Shown: positions 11,940 to 22,850, numbered from the stretch's first letter. The stretch is 39,996 nucleotides of DNA from Euglena gracilis (GCA_900893395.1 CAAHFI010650729.1:1-39996); one strand, 5' to 3'. Numbers and translations are program-made. The notes: generated by a model not told the origin, from the letters alone.

Positions 11940-14900
11940 TCATTCATTCTCCGATTCAGTTTCCGCTGCGTCCTCCGTTGTCTGTGATACAAAAGGAAAA
12001 AATGAAATTTTCACAAAACAACGGCGTGTGTGTGAATACCGGGTGGCTTAGGTTGGCAAGATCATCTTCTTCTTTGGAATCTTCGCCCTCCGAAGAAACT
12101 GTAGTTTCATCGTTTATGTGTTCCTTTGGGGGAAAAAGGGAAATTAAAAGGTTCGACCATCCAAATAAAAAAAAATAGCAAACCTCACTGCGCGGACGCT
12201 TGTTTGATCCAACCGTGCTCACTTCTGTCTCGATTACAATCACGGATATGTCGTCGGGGACCGAAGCGAGGTAACAGGCACCGGATAAAATTATAAGAGA
12301 AAACCAGTTTGTGATGATTACGACCATTTGGTTACTTTCACGGACGAGGATAGGTCTTTTTTTCCCCTCGTCTCGGAATGAACCATCGCCGTCGGTCAGT
12401 ACCGTTTTCCGTGCACAGCTCCTCGGGTGTTTTTCCTCGCGCCGGCGCAATCCGATGCTTTACCACCCAATCTATCATTCGCTCCGCGATGCTCTCGAAC
12501 GGAATGTCATCGTTACGGAGAAGATCCGATGCAATCCGCACAGAATTTCATTTCTGTTTCTGGACTACCACACAAAACTTCCGCGATGATTGAGCATACA
12601 GAACGCCGCCCGCCTCCTCGTTGCTCAGCCAAAAAAAAAACCCGTCGCTCGCAACCAGGACGTAGGCCTTGGTCTGGAATTTTGGACGAACGGCACTGAC
12701 CGACGGATTTCCCGTTATATACGGCAGAAAGTCCCTGTGGGATGAGGAAAACAAAAACAAAAAAACCGTTGGTAGCATGGCATGAATCATCGATGATAAT
12801 TTGATTTATGATGATGCATTTAGTCGGGGAAGGGAGTTAATGATTGCCCATCAAAAAAAAAAAAAGAAAAAAGAAAAAAAAAGAAACCAAAATAAATTAA
12901 GGACGATGGCACCCAAGGTCCACCACAAGAAATGGTTTTGCCGTGATATCATGACAGTCATTTTGGGTTGAATGTGATAGAATCGCAGGGGTACATCCCA
13001 TTTGGCACAGCCTCGTACGCGAGCGACGGATAACCCCGAGCATCGGCAACGCTGTTCTCGATGCCAATTCTGTACGACGGGCGACGGATATGCTCGTTTT
13101 GTATGGCCCCGTGGTGCGGCGGCTGTCCCGGGAAATCCAAGCGGTCCGTCGATAGCCACGAAATTTTAAAGGTTTTTGCGTTCGCTTGGCATTGTGGTGC
13201 GAACGGACCGTTTGGGTCATCCGGGAATGCGCATCCGGTTTGGTAATGACCTTCGCACGGAACGAAGGATCTCCGGCGTTCCCCGCGACGTCAACGGGGC
13301 ACTTCTCGCGGCCGCGGAGGCACATTGCACCGCATCGGTGATGGAGAGGCTGTTTCTAGATCTAGAATGTGCGGATGCCACCGGAATGGAGTCCGCGGTT
13401 CGCATCATCGAACACAACTGCGCGTCGCTGCGCCGGCTAGCGGTATCCGTCGGTGAGAAACAGTTGGGTGACACCACCGCGGTCTCCTCTTTGCGGGATA
13501 ATCTGGGTCGTCTGCGTTTGGAGCAACTGACCGCGCGGATTGTGTTCAACAGTACGAAGGCACCCGGGGCGTCCGGCTTTCTCGCCTCCGTTCTCAACGT
13601 TGACACTCCGCATGTTATCGTGGGTTTTGAGAATGAACTGAATTTCACGTGCAAAAGTATTTTGCACGGCAAGACGGCACACCCAACGATGCGAATCAAC
13701 CACGGACCGGACGTCAACTTGACGTCGTTTTCGACGACAGTCCCCACGATCTGACACTGTCCTGTATTTTCTACCTCTTTAAGCTGGCATCGTTCGATAC
13801 TCTGCAATGCGACGTCCGATGCAATCTGCCCAAATTTTACAGGAGATATCGCATTCCGGATGATTTGTTTTTGGATACTCCACCTGAAGGGTGGTCGTCC
13901 TGAATCACGGCAACACGGACATTCGTGTCAATATGGGAAGCCGACACGAAATTACGGTGTCTCGAAAGCGTCGAGTGGGACGCGCGGAAGAACCCAATCG
14001 GTGAAGATGCGTTTCATCTTCATTATTATGCCCTTCTCGAACCCGTGAATGCCGCAGGTATACAGCGGATCGTCAGACGTGTCACGGACCGCATCGGTAT
14101 CCATTCGGCGGTGACCGAATGGAACCGATGGATCCGTGGGTTGTGTCCGCTTCTGGGTGATAGCGACGGTGTGGTCCTCGAGCCGTGGCGCATCGAAGCA
14201 GAACGGAAGAATAATACAGCGGTAGTGGCGTACTCGACTGAGCCAATCAAACGGTTGATTGACGAATGTCGATCATCAACCAAAGAGCAAAAGTCCACCG
14301 AAGTAGACGAACGGCGTGCGGTCTTAGCTCAATATCGAAGCAAAACGTAAACATAAAAAAAACACGAACGGACAATTTTTTTCCCCGATTCTAAGTTTTT
14401 GTCAGCATTCACAATCACATCATGGCAACACACACACACCGGTACGGTGAAAACGACAGCGCCGGAATCTTCAAAAACCCATCTCCGAGCGCCCGGGTGA
14501 CCGCAAGCGAACCAGCGACCCGCATCACGTTCGACGATGGATGCGACGGACGGATGGCGTTGGGGTCGGAGCTTCTTTTTTTAACCATGTTCACCTCGGC
14601 GAGGTTGTTGCAGTCGTGGTCCGCAGTGAGTACATGCACCTGAACAAAACAAATGGGAAAACGTACATACGCTACACAGCGGAGAAGTGCGTACCTCTAG
14701 GCCATCGTCAATGGTGTGACGACCGTACAAAACGGCGCGCGTGTCGCCGATGTGGGCGACGTGCATGGTGTCCGGTGTTGAAAAGAGAAAGGTGATGCAG
14801 GCACCCGTATTTTTCTGGTGTGTCGTAGTCTGCTTTTGCTTCATCTCGCGCAAAAATGCGGTGTCCAGCATGAGCAAGGACAACCGAATGATCCGTTGTA

Positions 14901-15531
14901 AACGGGCAACAAAATGTGTTACATACAAAAGAGGTATTGTGACTTTCCTAATTGTTGAGAACGCGGTCGTCCAGATAAGAATTAAAAACGGAAGAATTAT
15001 CTAAATTGCAGTGGATAGGAAAAACACAATAGAGAGAAAGAAGGAGAGAGAGAGAGAGGGAGAGATTAAGAGAGAACGACACGGTGATAAATTTTTTGGG
15101 TTTTTTTGGTGCTGTAGTATAATGATGCCCGGTCGCAAATGAATGGGAAAACGATCACAATCCTGGTCCTTTTGCTCCGCCAACAGAGACTTCAAGATTG
15201 GGATTTCGGAAGTTTTTGTCGGGTTTAATGCACAAATCATACACACATTTAAAAAAAAAACATCCGTTCAGGGGAAGGTTCACGACCGCAAAATCGGCAC
15301 ACTCCGATCCTCCGTGGCCATCGATGACAGCGAAAAGCCGGATCGGACCGCGTGTTTCTCCGAAGTCGAACGTAGTCACCAAAATACGGTCTTCATTCTT
15401 CAAATTGCCACGCAATGTAGCCACATCCGGACCGTTGCCGGAAAAAAACCTAACGGACAAAAAAAAGTATTCGGATTCTTTTTTTCCCCTCGCAACAGTC
15501 CGTGTGTGGCGTGTCGAATGGGCTCTGACAT
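11940..15531 (-). CDS. PP2C (PPM family) serine/threonine protein phosphatase
   Basis: Metal-dependent removal of phosphate from Ser/Thr. Conserved PPM motifs appear in order: NEDR near 15370; VIDGHGGSECADF (15320, metal-binding DGHGG); a helix ending in DTAFLREM; TGACITFL with HIGDTRAVL (14800-14730); TADHD after a 59-base intron; GSLAVTRALGD (14490); YITGNP; LVASDGFF..LSNEEA (12680); and SVPDDISVIVIE (12240), the terminal D(N/D)(I/V)(S/T)V motif. The tail is acidic and ends at TGA 11940 after NESEN-like residues. The main intron (12735-14439) holds another gene. A family A element lies in the intron at 14937-15028. The start is uncertain: frames change at T and A runs near 15460 and 15270, and an in-frame TGA lies near 12550, so activity cannot be assumed. 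Confidence 0.85.
12735..14439 (-). other. 1.7 kb phosphatase intron with a nested gene
   Basis: The donor GTGTGTGTG follows the exon ending SPYR, and the acceptor CCACAG precedes DFLPYITGNP. The split Arg codon is rebuilt exactly (CG plus G). At 1,705 bases it is far longer than neighbouring introns because it contains the opposite-strand open frames at about 12,960-14,350. Confidence 0.8.
12960..14350 (+). pseudogene. GC-rich nested gene of unknown family, broken
   Basis: Coding-like, GC-rich sequence on the plus strand inside the phosphatase intron. Readable blocks include a leucine-rich helical stretch (RLFLDLECADATGMES, SLRRLAVSVG, NLGRLRLEQLT; 13290-13540), a hydrophobic block (LTLSCIFYLF, 13760) and a charged C-terminal block (DAFHLHYYALLEPV to KRLIDECR, 14000-14280). 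It ends at TAA 14350. The blocks lie in different frames with several breaks, so it looks decayed. No introns are obvious and I see no terminal repeats around it. The leucine spacing hints at a repeat fold, but I cannot name a family. The origin may be a retrocopy or transfer. Confidence 0.5.
14937..15028. repeat. Family A MITE-like element, internally shortened
   Basis: Starts TTGTGACTTTCCTAATTGTT, keeps ACGGAAGAATTAT, and ends GGATAGGAAAAACACAA. It lies inside a phosphatase intron, next to a GAGAGA tract at 15033-15077. Confidence 0.7.
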
Positions 15532-15602
15532 CGATAAAAAGAAACACAGAAAAAACCTAATTGTAAAGAATGCAAAAATGACATCTTTTGTTTTGCTTCT
15601 TT

Positions 15603-15783
15603 CTTGACTTTCCCAATTATTAAAACATGCTGGTTGTTTTGAACGGTAAGGTTTCACGTAAAAAATCACATTTATCATTTATGTAAAATCCAACAAATTG
15701 AAAAATCATTTCGTAATACAGAATCTGTTGAGATGTATCCCATTTTGCATTTATAAAAATTCCAGCGAATAGGAAAGTTACAC
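15603..15783. repeat. Family A MITE-like element, rearranged
   Basis: TTGACTTTCCCAATTATT at the left, and ATAAAAATTCCAGCGAATAG followed by GAAAGTTACA at the right. The middle holds a partly duplicated core. It separates the phosphatase from the RING-H2 gene. Confidence 0.65.
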
Positions 15784-15975
15784 ATTCCGTTTATATGCGG
15801 ATTGTAAAGGGGATAAAATAGACAGTCTGTGATATACAGATAATAGACATTGACCCCTGTCCCGTATTTTGTTTCGTAGAAAACAAGAGAACAAAAAAAA
15901 GGATAAATGAAAGTTCGTCTTCGTAAAAAAGAGAGTGTCGCATGAATGCTCGTCACTTTCGTCGTCACCGCGCGA

Positions 15976-16744
15976 TTAAACAAGTGATTTTTTACAGTTG
16001 GGGCAAACGAGACGGCGACGGAGCCATTGGTCAACGCATTTTGAATGAAATACATGGCCGCACGACAAACGACGAATCACAGCCCCATCCACCGCATCCT
16101 CCAAACAAACCGTACACCTGTGACAGTCAACGATAAAAAAAACTCGAGGTCGTTTTGAATTAAACTAATTATCATATAAATCAATCATCAATGAAATCGG
16201 TTCTTTTTTTTTAACCATTTTACAACACACCAAACGCTGGACTGGCTTCGTCGGTCCAGCAGTGTGTAACGTTCCGAAAAGCCATCGTAGTCGACCAAAG
16301 TCCGATGGTTTTCGTCGTCGTCCGTTTCTCACTGTATCCTTCTTTAAAATTCTTCCTCCCTTCTCACCTCCCTGAATAATCCAAGTAAAAAAAAAGGAAG
16401 GTACAGTGCATCGACGATGATGATGATGATGCATCATTGTTATCCGAATCCTCCTCGGACTCCTCGTCCTGTGATTCCGATCCTGATTCACTCGAATCGG
16501 AATCTGTTGTCCAACAGGGGTGTGCCCCGGCGATGGTATGGATAGCGTTGCGTGCCCACGGAGCAAGGCTGCGCAAACTTCCGATGTTCAACATCCGTTG
16601 ATGGTGCAACAGCGGCCGGCGTTCCCGAATGACGCTTTCGTCGTTTTCCGAAATTCGACGGTCGATCGTTGCTCGGGGCGTTGTCGTGTGAAGCGGATCC
16701 GTATAGGGGGGTCGTGCGGTCCGTCGACTCGTTCCACGTGCCAT
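15976..16744 (-). CDS. RING-H2 finger protein (probable E3 ubiquitin ligase)
   Basis: RING-H2 fingers bind two zinc ions and recruit ubiquitin-charged E2 enzymes. The last exon (16090-15976) has the full ligand set: CTVC, then CGHVFHSKC, then CPNC, followed by KKSLV and TAA. The spacing fits RING-H2 (C-x2-C, C-x-H-x2-H-x2-C, C-x2-C), and the Trp of DQW in the usual place supports E2 binding. The first exon (ATG 16744) is basic (MARGTSRRTARPP), followed by a long Ser/Asp/Glu run (DSDSSESGSESQDEESEED, 16500-16430). The middle exon reads LVDYDGFSERYTLLDRRSQ. The exact acceptor of that exon is unresolved. Probably a small nuclear or cytosolic ligase with an acidic linker. Confidence 0.8.
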
Positions 16745-16796
16745 GTGCAAGACTTATTGTATTTTCTGAAGAGGACAAGAGGAAAAAAAAAGGAAA

Positions 16797-18416
16797 TCAA
16801 TGTTCCAGCATAGGGATTGCCGTTGGCAAACGATTCCACAGAGTTGGATTCACATCGATGTGCTGAAGAAGCAGAGTGGACGAAACGGCCAGCAGTTCTT
16901 CCAATGCGATATCCCCCCTATTCCAAAACATTCCCATCCGACCGGTTCGCACGGCGCAACGATCCGATGGATTGAGGATGCCAATCCTCATTTTATCCGA
17001 GCTCCGTGATAAAATATCGGCAACGTCCATCATACTGTGGTCCTTGGACAGAACGACGGACAACGAAAGCCCCAACCGGTCCCCACTGGCACGTTTCTCG
17101 AATGTCTCACAAAAGCGGTTGTAGTTATCGCTACAAAAAGACGGGAGACACAGAATAATGTGGCTTAAACCGTAATTATTTTGGGAAAGTACGTCGTATA
17201 GCGTCCTGGCATACGATTCGGGTACGCCTTCAACGTCACCTACGAAAGCACCGCATCCGATCGCATTCAAAACGGCGCAGGTAATTCCGTATTTTTGATA
17301 AATAGCCAGGATGTGATGCCAAATTTGTCGCATGCGCTCGATACCGGCCGCATTTACAACAGGCTCTCGGCCAATGCCCTGATTAACGAAGGCCTCCGTT
17401 TCTGCTCTGCTATACCCGAAATTTATACCAGGGATTGAAACACGTAGGACGGGAACGGCGGAGCGAGCGCCGGTGGGTGAGAGAATGAAGACCGGTCCGC
17501 TCACCGCCACCGCATGGCTGTCTTTTTTGTCTTGGTCGCTTAAACCCTGCGGATCGTCCTCACAAACCAGTTCTCGACGAATGACGGAACGGGCGTCCGA
17601 CAGAATGGCCGGGTTGTATGTAATCGCGGACTCGTTCATGAGTTTTTTGATTTGGGCACCGGTGAGGCCGAACCCGTACACCGTACCGTCAGCGAGGGGT
17701 TCTGTTTGCAAATTCTTTAAAACGACGGACGATGCCTCTCCCGGGAAGATGTCCATCGCCCTGAGAAAAACTACCATCGCTGGGTACCGTTCCGACCATT
17801 GTTTTCTGAGGCTTCGGCTGTCGATAACCGGCATTTTAGTCAACGCGTCGATCAGGTCGCCGGGGTGTTTTCCGAAAACGCATATGGTTTTTTGCAAAGG
17901 ATTGTTTCTTGGTCCGGCCGGAGGCTTCGGAGCCACCACCGCCGGTTGCCGCCGTTGTGGAACATCCATCATCGGTGGGTCTGACGATCTCACCGGGGCC
18001 GGGGCACCCCGCAGGGGTTCGTCGTTTACCATCGGTCGCAATTCCGAGACGACGTACTGCACCAACCGACTGCGCTCACTGGCGCGCAGTGCATCAATCT
18101 TTTGGCGGAATGCCGAATCGATGAGGCGAGCGGAAACTCCCTCTTCGAGATAGTACAACACGACGATCAAAAATTCACCCCTTGGACTAGCACCATCAGA
18201 AATTTTTTGTTTAAGGGAGTTGACCACCTCTGACAAGGGGCCAGACACGTCGACGGATGGGCCGTTGCGTTGGTTTTCATCGACCCGTCGCCTTTTGTGT
18301 GGTTTGTTGTTCCCGGTGGCAAAAAGACGATTGATCAGATCGCGGAGCATGGCTTTGAATTTCGGTGTGTCACTGTACGTATCTGTTTGCTGTTTGCATA
18401 ACCATTCGAAATGCAC
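16797..18416 (-). CDS. Single-exon 539-residue protein with macro-like C-terminal domain
   Basis: Open from ATG 18416 to TGA 16797 without an intron, which is unusual here. Residues 38-44 (KPHKRRR) resemble a nuclear localisation signal. Residues 135-175 are proline-rich and probably disordered. The C-terminal part (about 305-530) alternates beta and alpha: SGPVFILSPTG, then a long helix, LNAIGCGAF (383-391), VPESYARTL, and HIILCLPSF. This pattern, with a Gly-rich loop after a buried strand, is like the ADP-ribose-binding loop of macro/PARG-type domains. Two further motifs, GILNPSDR (479-486) and NRGDIALEE (499-507), look conserved, but I cannot place them. A likely role is binding or removing ADP-ribose. 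Codon use is GC-richer than that of its neighbours, so transfer is possible. Confidence 0.6.
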   Translation of the reverse strand: MHFEWLCKQQTDTYSDTPKFKAMLRDLINRLFATGNNKPHKRRRVDENQRNGPSVDVSGPLSEVVNSLKQKISDGASPRGEFLIVVLYYLEEGVSARLIDSAFRQKIDALRASERSRLVQYVVSELRPMVNDEPLRGAPAPVRSSDPPMMDVPQRRQPAVVAPKPPAGPRNNPLQKTICVFGKHPGDLIDALTKMPVIDSRSLRKQWSERYPAMVVFLRAMDIFPGEASSVVLKNLQTEPLADGTVYGFGLTGAQIKKLMNESAITYNPAILSDARSVIRRELVCEDDPQGLSDQDKKDSHAVAVSGPVFILSPTGARSAVPVLRVSIPGINFGYSRAETEAFVNQGIGREPVVNAAGIERMRQIWHHILAIYQKYGITCAVLNAIGCGAFVGDVEGVPESYARTLYDVLSQNNYGLSHIILCLPSFCSDNYNRFCETFEKRASGDRLGLSLSVVLSKDHSMMDVADILSRSSDKMRIGILNPSDRCAVRTGRMGMFWNRGDIALEELLAVSSTLLLQHIDVNPTLWNRLPTAIPMLEH

Positions 18417-18866
18417 CCAGAGCGGTTGAAACGTTTCATAGGGTACCAGATTTTCGTATCGGGATATGAAATTTTTAATATTCCGAAATCAGGCTTGCGT
18501 CGACGACGAATGAAAATGAAACAGATTTGCAGAAACAGATAAAACTGATTTGCTACAAGGTTCCTTTGGTGATTTTTTAAATCTTTGGAAATGGACCACC
18601 GGGAAGCCCAGTGGTCCATCCATCGCCGTCCAAGTACACTGGTTCCGAACAAAATGAAGGGAGACGGAAGACGGAAAATGAAACAAATGAAAACAAGGGA
18701 TTCCAACTGCTACAAGTATTCTGCAATATTCCCCAACAGTATTATTGCGGTGTTATAAAGTTGAAACTTCACAACCAGTGCAATGTCAAAACACTGATCG
18801 GTCCTGTGCGGAGGGGAGTTGTGGTGGGTGGATTCGTGGGCGGAATGGCTTGGGGGCAGAAAAATA

Positions 18867-18977
18867 CTGCCTTTCCCAGAGAACATGGTTGACCAGATAA
18901 TATGAAAAAAAAACAGGATAAATCCCCAGGAAATTTCACATTTATGTAAATTCCAAAAAATAAATAGGAAAGTTACA
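18867..18977. repeat. Family A MITE-like element
   Basis: CTGCCTTTCCCAGAGAACAT at the left and AAATAGGAAAGTTACA at the right, with the AGATAATATG core. Confidence 0.75.
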
Positions 18978-19334
18978 ATTCAAACAATCAAAATCATGGT
19001 GGTTGGGGGGCGGTCCTGAAACGGAAAGCATTTTCCTGTCTGAGGGGTTCTGCCCGAGGGACACGATGAACGGAAGCAAGCACCCACAGTCCATCAAAGT
19101 GGCAATATACGATAATGCTCCCAAAATCATTACTGGGAACCCTATACAAGTAGTAAGGACTGATAATTACCGTGTACAGCTATATATGTTCCTTCTCTGA
19201 GATAATTCATACCATAAACATACAACAGACGCCTGTTATTTCATGGTTTGCCTCTCGTTGTGAACAATACAGTTTACAAAATAAAAACACAAACTCCTCT
19301 GTTTGGGATACAACCCCCCCCTCCACCGCCTCCC

Positions 19335-19522
19335 ACCTCCCCCCCCCTTGTCGTTGACAGGGCAAACGCGTCACCGACAGGGGGGGGTGTCAAAAATCGC
19401 CGAAATGCGTCATCGACAAGGGGGGGTGTCAACGATAAGGCCTGAAATTTGATGCAAAACGTGAAAAACATGACGAAAATGGTGTCATCGACAAGGGGGT
19501 GTCAACGACAAGGGGGGGAGGT
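19335..19522. repeat. Family B inverted-repeat element (188 bp)
   Basis: Left end ACCTCCCCC...TTGTCGTTGAC is the reverse complement of the right end GTCAACGACAAGG...GGGAGGT, over about 24 bases. Inside, TCATCGACAAGGGGG-like units repeat several times. Relatives: 2625-2694 and 23278-23420. Confidence 0.8.
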
Positions 19523-20131
19523 ACTTCATATGTACGTGCTTGATTGGAAGGCTTTGTTGGTCCAACCGCGATCGATGCCAATGGCGCTGGACGGATGTTC
19601 TCAGTACAAGTGTTAGTGACCTCCGGAGCGTGATCCCCCGGTAAATGGCCACAGGGCAAATGGCAGTTCTCTGTAAGTGTTTGGATCAATGGGCCTATAT
19701 TCAACGTAAAATTCAGAACTACCCACCCACACCTAAGGATTCTCCTGTTTTTGCTGCTTTGTGAACCCTTCTCAGCATCACCCGAAGTTCTATGTCGGAG
19801 GGAAGCCTACTGAAAAAAAAAACTAAGAAAAGCTTCGACCTGGGCGTTTGTTAGTGTCGCGGAGAAGCGGGAGCCGATCTGTGGGAGGTTCATCATCCTC
19901 TCCGGATGGAATCGATTGGTCACAAGGTTTTTTTTTCAATTCACGAGGACGTGAATTGCCGATGCAGGACGGGAGGATCCCAGGGTTGGGATGATAAAAG
20001 TTTACAAATGGAGTAACCCCTGGACGGATAAATGGAAAGGGAAAAAAAGCCTCATGTGATTTTCATCCACGGTGATGGGAGCGGGGTGCAAATGGACTCC
20101 TGGATCTGCTGGTTGCATCGCGGTGTCCTGA

Positions 20132-20368
20132 TCAAATAGTTAAAAGCAGGGCACTCCAAATCACAAATATACGGATAAAAATCCAAATAATATTTGGTGT
20201 CACACTACCAAAATTTGGAAATCGGGGATTGCCCTGTGTGGTCAGCTGTGGGTATGCATTGGATTTCGACCGCGTCTGTCCGTCCTCCCGACGCATAAGA
20301 ATCGACGGCAACCGGCTGCCCCTGTGGCATTTCGTCCGATCCGTCGGACGGTCACTCACAGGGACCAA
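20132..20368 (-). CDS. Terminal exon of a C-terminally membrane-anchored protein
   Basis: The frame reads a basic region (DRTKCHRGSRLPSILMRRED) and ends in a hydrophobic segment (IIWIFIRIFVIWSALLLTI) right before TGA 20132, as in tail-anchored proteins. No ATG fits cleanly, and the acceptor near 20375 does not keep the frame, so this is an exon at best. It may be the end of the acidic gene at 20830-21470. Unknown function. Confidence 0.4.
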   Translation of the reverse strand: MVPVSDRPTDRTKCHRGSRLPSILMRREDGQTRSKSNAYPQLTTQGNPRFPNFGSVTPNIIWIFIRIFVIWSALLLTI

Positions 20369-20449
20369 TCAATGCTAGTATTAAAAAAACAACAACATAA
20401 CTGTCAACGAAAACGAATAAGAAACAAAGGGTGGGTATGCAAAAATAAG

Positions 20450-20594
20450 AATACTCCCTCGCCCACGAGATTTAATTTTGTCGTTGACCCTGAGGGTCAA
20501 GAGTAAATAATTTTGAATTTGAAAATTATGCTAAGGAATTGGCTTCAACTGCCACTTCTAAATGACAGGCACCTATCTCGTGGGGGTGGGAATA
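20450..20594. repeat. Family C inverted-repeat element, copy 1
   Basis: Ends AATACTCCCTCGCCCACGAG and the inverted CTCGTGGGGGTGGGAAT. The inner TATGCTAAGGAATTGG is shared, inverted, with the copy at 22271-22427. Confidence 0.75.
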
Positions 20595-20829
20595 GAACTT
20601 TCATCCTTTGTCACTTTGTCAGTGCTCAACGGCCAACCCAAAGCGCATATTGATATCGGAATAGAGTCAGGTAATTTTAATTTGCTCCCATCAACGAGAG
20701 AAAAGGATGTCAAATTATGAATGGAGGTTTGAAATTCTCTTCTTTTAGTTTCAAAAAAAAAAAAAAACCAAAAACGAAAACACGTTCACCTTATTCCGTG
20801 GGAGGGGGAGTGACTTCCCTGATCGGTCT

Positions 20830-21470
20830 GCTTCATCACCCCGTGGTAGGTCCTGAGGCTGATCGGCATCCGATACATCTGCCGCACCCGGATCGTTTTC
20901 ATCGCTGAGGTTACCGGGATCAGATGGACAGTCACAGGGCACGGCGAAGCAAAAAAAAAAAGGGTGTGTATTTTTTTCTTGGCAATCATTGTCATAAAAA
21001 AACATGTTTCCGTTAATGTTTTCAAACAAAACTCAAAAATTCTCTGGGTGATCAGATCCCAATACAACAGGATGTTCTTTATCTACAGCCGCTGTCTCTG
21101 ACTGGTCCCACAAAGGCGGTGCGTATTATTTACAGGGCTGTACATGATAAATCAATCAAAATGCCAACAAAAAAAAGGGTAACTTTCCAGATGAAGTGCC
21201 CTGAATCGACTGCATCGTCATCTTGATGGGCAAACTGGGCCTGGTTTGGTTGATCGATAAAAACCACCGAGGGTACGTCCTCATCAAGGTCGGAATCGCA
21301 ATGGGATTTGTCTTTCGGATCAAATGTAGCCATAAACGAACATAGAAAATCAAAGAGAAAATGAATAATGACCTTTGTCATTCATCAAAATTCCGGTGAC
21401 TGAAGGTGGGCTCCTCATCGAGGATGTCAACGTCGATGATGTCTCTGTGATGGCTGCATACCTGGCTGCA
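20830..21470 (-). CDS. Acidic-protein exons, partial gene
   Basis: Three consecutive coding-like stretches on the minus strand share an Asp/Glu-rich style: DIIDVDILDEEPTFSHR (about 21460-21405), CDSDLDEDVPSVVFIDQPN (21330-21185) and CPSDPGNLSDENDPGAADVS (20945-20815). Each is flanked by T-rich intron-like sequence. I cannot prove the joints. The product would be acidic and disordered, without catalytic motifs. It neighbours another acidic exon at 21699-22160. Confidence 0.45.
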
Positions 21471-21525
21471 AGGCTTTACAAGCGATAAACCAAACCAAGG
21501 TTTCGTTCAAATACACAAAAAAATC

Positions 21526-21642
21526 CTGCGACTTTCCTAATTCTTGAGAACATGGTTGTCAGGATAACACAAAAATCGGAAGAATTCCCGGGAAATATCA
21601 CTTTTTGCATTTATATAAATTTCGATAAATAAGAGAGTTACA
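21526..21642. repeat. Family A MITE-like element
   Basis: CTGCGACTTTCCTAATTCTT at the left and ATAAGAGAGTTACA at the right, about 117 bp. Confidence 0.8.
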
Positions 21643-21698
21643 ATATATCATTCTCTGTGTTATTCAAAGGAAACAAACAAAATTGTTTTTTGGGTGAT

Positions 21699-22200
21699 TC
21701 AAGCCAGGTGTGGTCCTGCCACACCAATAACAGGTGCCTGATCATGGTTGTTATCATCGTTTCTGTTCGCCACCTCCTCGTGGTCACTTAAGTCAGCCGC
21801 CTCGTCATCATCAATCAAGCCAATGGCCACATCATCACTCAAATCAGCCGCCTCGTCATCATCACTCAACTCAATCGCCTCATCGTCACTCAAGACGCTG
21901 CTGGCCTCATCATCACCCAACTCAACGGCCTCATCATCACTCATTTCAGTGGCCCCCTGATGACCACCGGCAACGGGTTCCGCTCCGTCATCATTTTGTC
22001 TGGCCGCCACATCCTCACCAAGCAACCATGGTGGCTGAGGCCAATAGATGCTTGTTCTGCAATCCCAGCATCACCGGAGAGTTCCTCCGCTGTAGGCCCG
22101 GCTGCCCCGCCATCCACCGGCTGTGCTGGGGTCATGCATTCGTTCCAACCTCTCCGACAAACAAAAGGAGAAAATACAAATGTTGCCCACAATCTAAGTG
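21699..22200 (-). CDS. Acidic repeat protein with SDDEA units, partial
   Basis: The terminal stretch (about 22040-21699) encodes repeated units of the type LSDDEAxxL, seen seven or so times (SDDEAVEL, GDDEASSVL, SDDEAIEL, SDDDEAADL), ending HLA and TGA. It would be a disordered, strongly acidic region. Just upstream, in a different frame, NECMTPAQPVDGGAAGP (about 22150-22100) resembles NECLTPRQG at 22915 in the neighbouring gene. The joint between the two frames is unclear. No enzyme motif. Acidic repeats often bind basic proteins or histones, but that is a guess. Confidence 0.5.
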
Positions 22201-22270
22201 TTGTCTTGTAATCCCACCCCCTAAATGTAAGTGCCATACGAGATACTAGTAGTTGATAGTTAATAAAAGT

Positions 22271-22427
22271 AATACTCTCACCCCACGAGATAAAAAGTGC
22301 CAGTCGAATGTACCAACTTTGAAGTGGCAGTTAAAAAAGATTGGTTGATTCCTTAGCATAAAATTCAAATCTATTGAATCTGGATCCAAAAATAAATACG
22401 ACGCGGCACTTATCTCGGGGGAGTATT
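22271..22427. repeat. Family C inverted-repeat element, copy 2 (opposite orientation)
   Basis: Ends AATACTCTCACCCCACGAGA and the inverted ATCTCGGGGGAGTATT. The inner sequence ATTCCTTAGCATAAAATTC is the reverse complement of the core of the copy at 20450. Confidence 0.75.
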
Positions 22428-22777
22428 CTAGAACCTTATTTTGTAAACCTTTTCAATTTTGTGGTATGAATAAATGCATGGTTGCGGGCAATGCAGCCAT
22501 TGAATTGACAGGCGGGTCTTCCAGGTCGACAAGACGGTGTCGGTTTCGTATCAATAAACCGGGCTGTGTTTTTTTGCCACAAACCTACACGTATATCTTC
22601 CAGCTGGCCGGAGGAGGAGATGATACGCTGATCCGAAAAAAACGAACTTAAAATGTGCTCTAACAGAAACAAATTATAATTTTAAACTAATAGAAAAACC
22701 TATCTTCACACTGTTGGGTCGAATTTCAAAAAAAAATTTCATTTTGGACTATGCATAAAATTTGGAGAATATTGGTA

Positions 22778-22840
22778 CTGTGACTTTCCTGTTTATTGAG
22801 AACACGATTGTCAGGATAACACAAAACAAAGAAACAACCC
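22778..22840. repeat. Family A fragment (one end)
   Basis: CTGTGACTTTCCTGTTTATT then GAGAACACGATTGTCAGG; the other half is missing. Confidence 0.65.
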
Positions 22841-22850
22841 TACTTAAATA

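Larger units (their letters stand above)
18417..19999. other. Repeat-rich spacer with weak coding hints
   Basis: Contains a family A copy (18867-18977) and a family B copy (19335-19522). On the minus strand near 19130-18990 a hydrophobic stretch (ALSYIATLMDCGCLLPFIV) and near 19690-19540 a Cys-containing stretch (NCHLPCGHLPGDH) could be exons. A plus-strand frame over the first of these also looks plausible (IKVAIYDNAPKIITGNP), so I do not commit. Confidence 0.35.
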
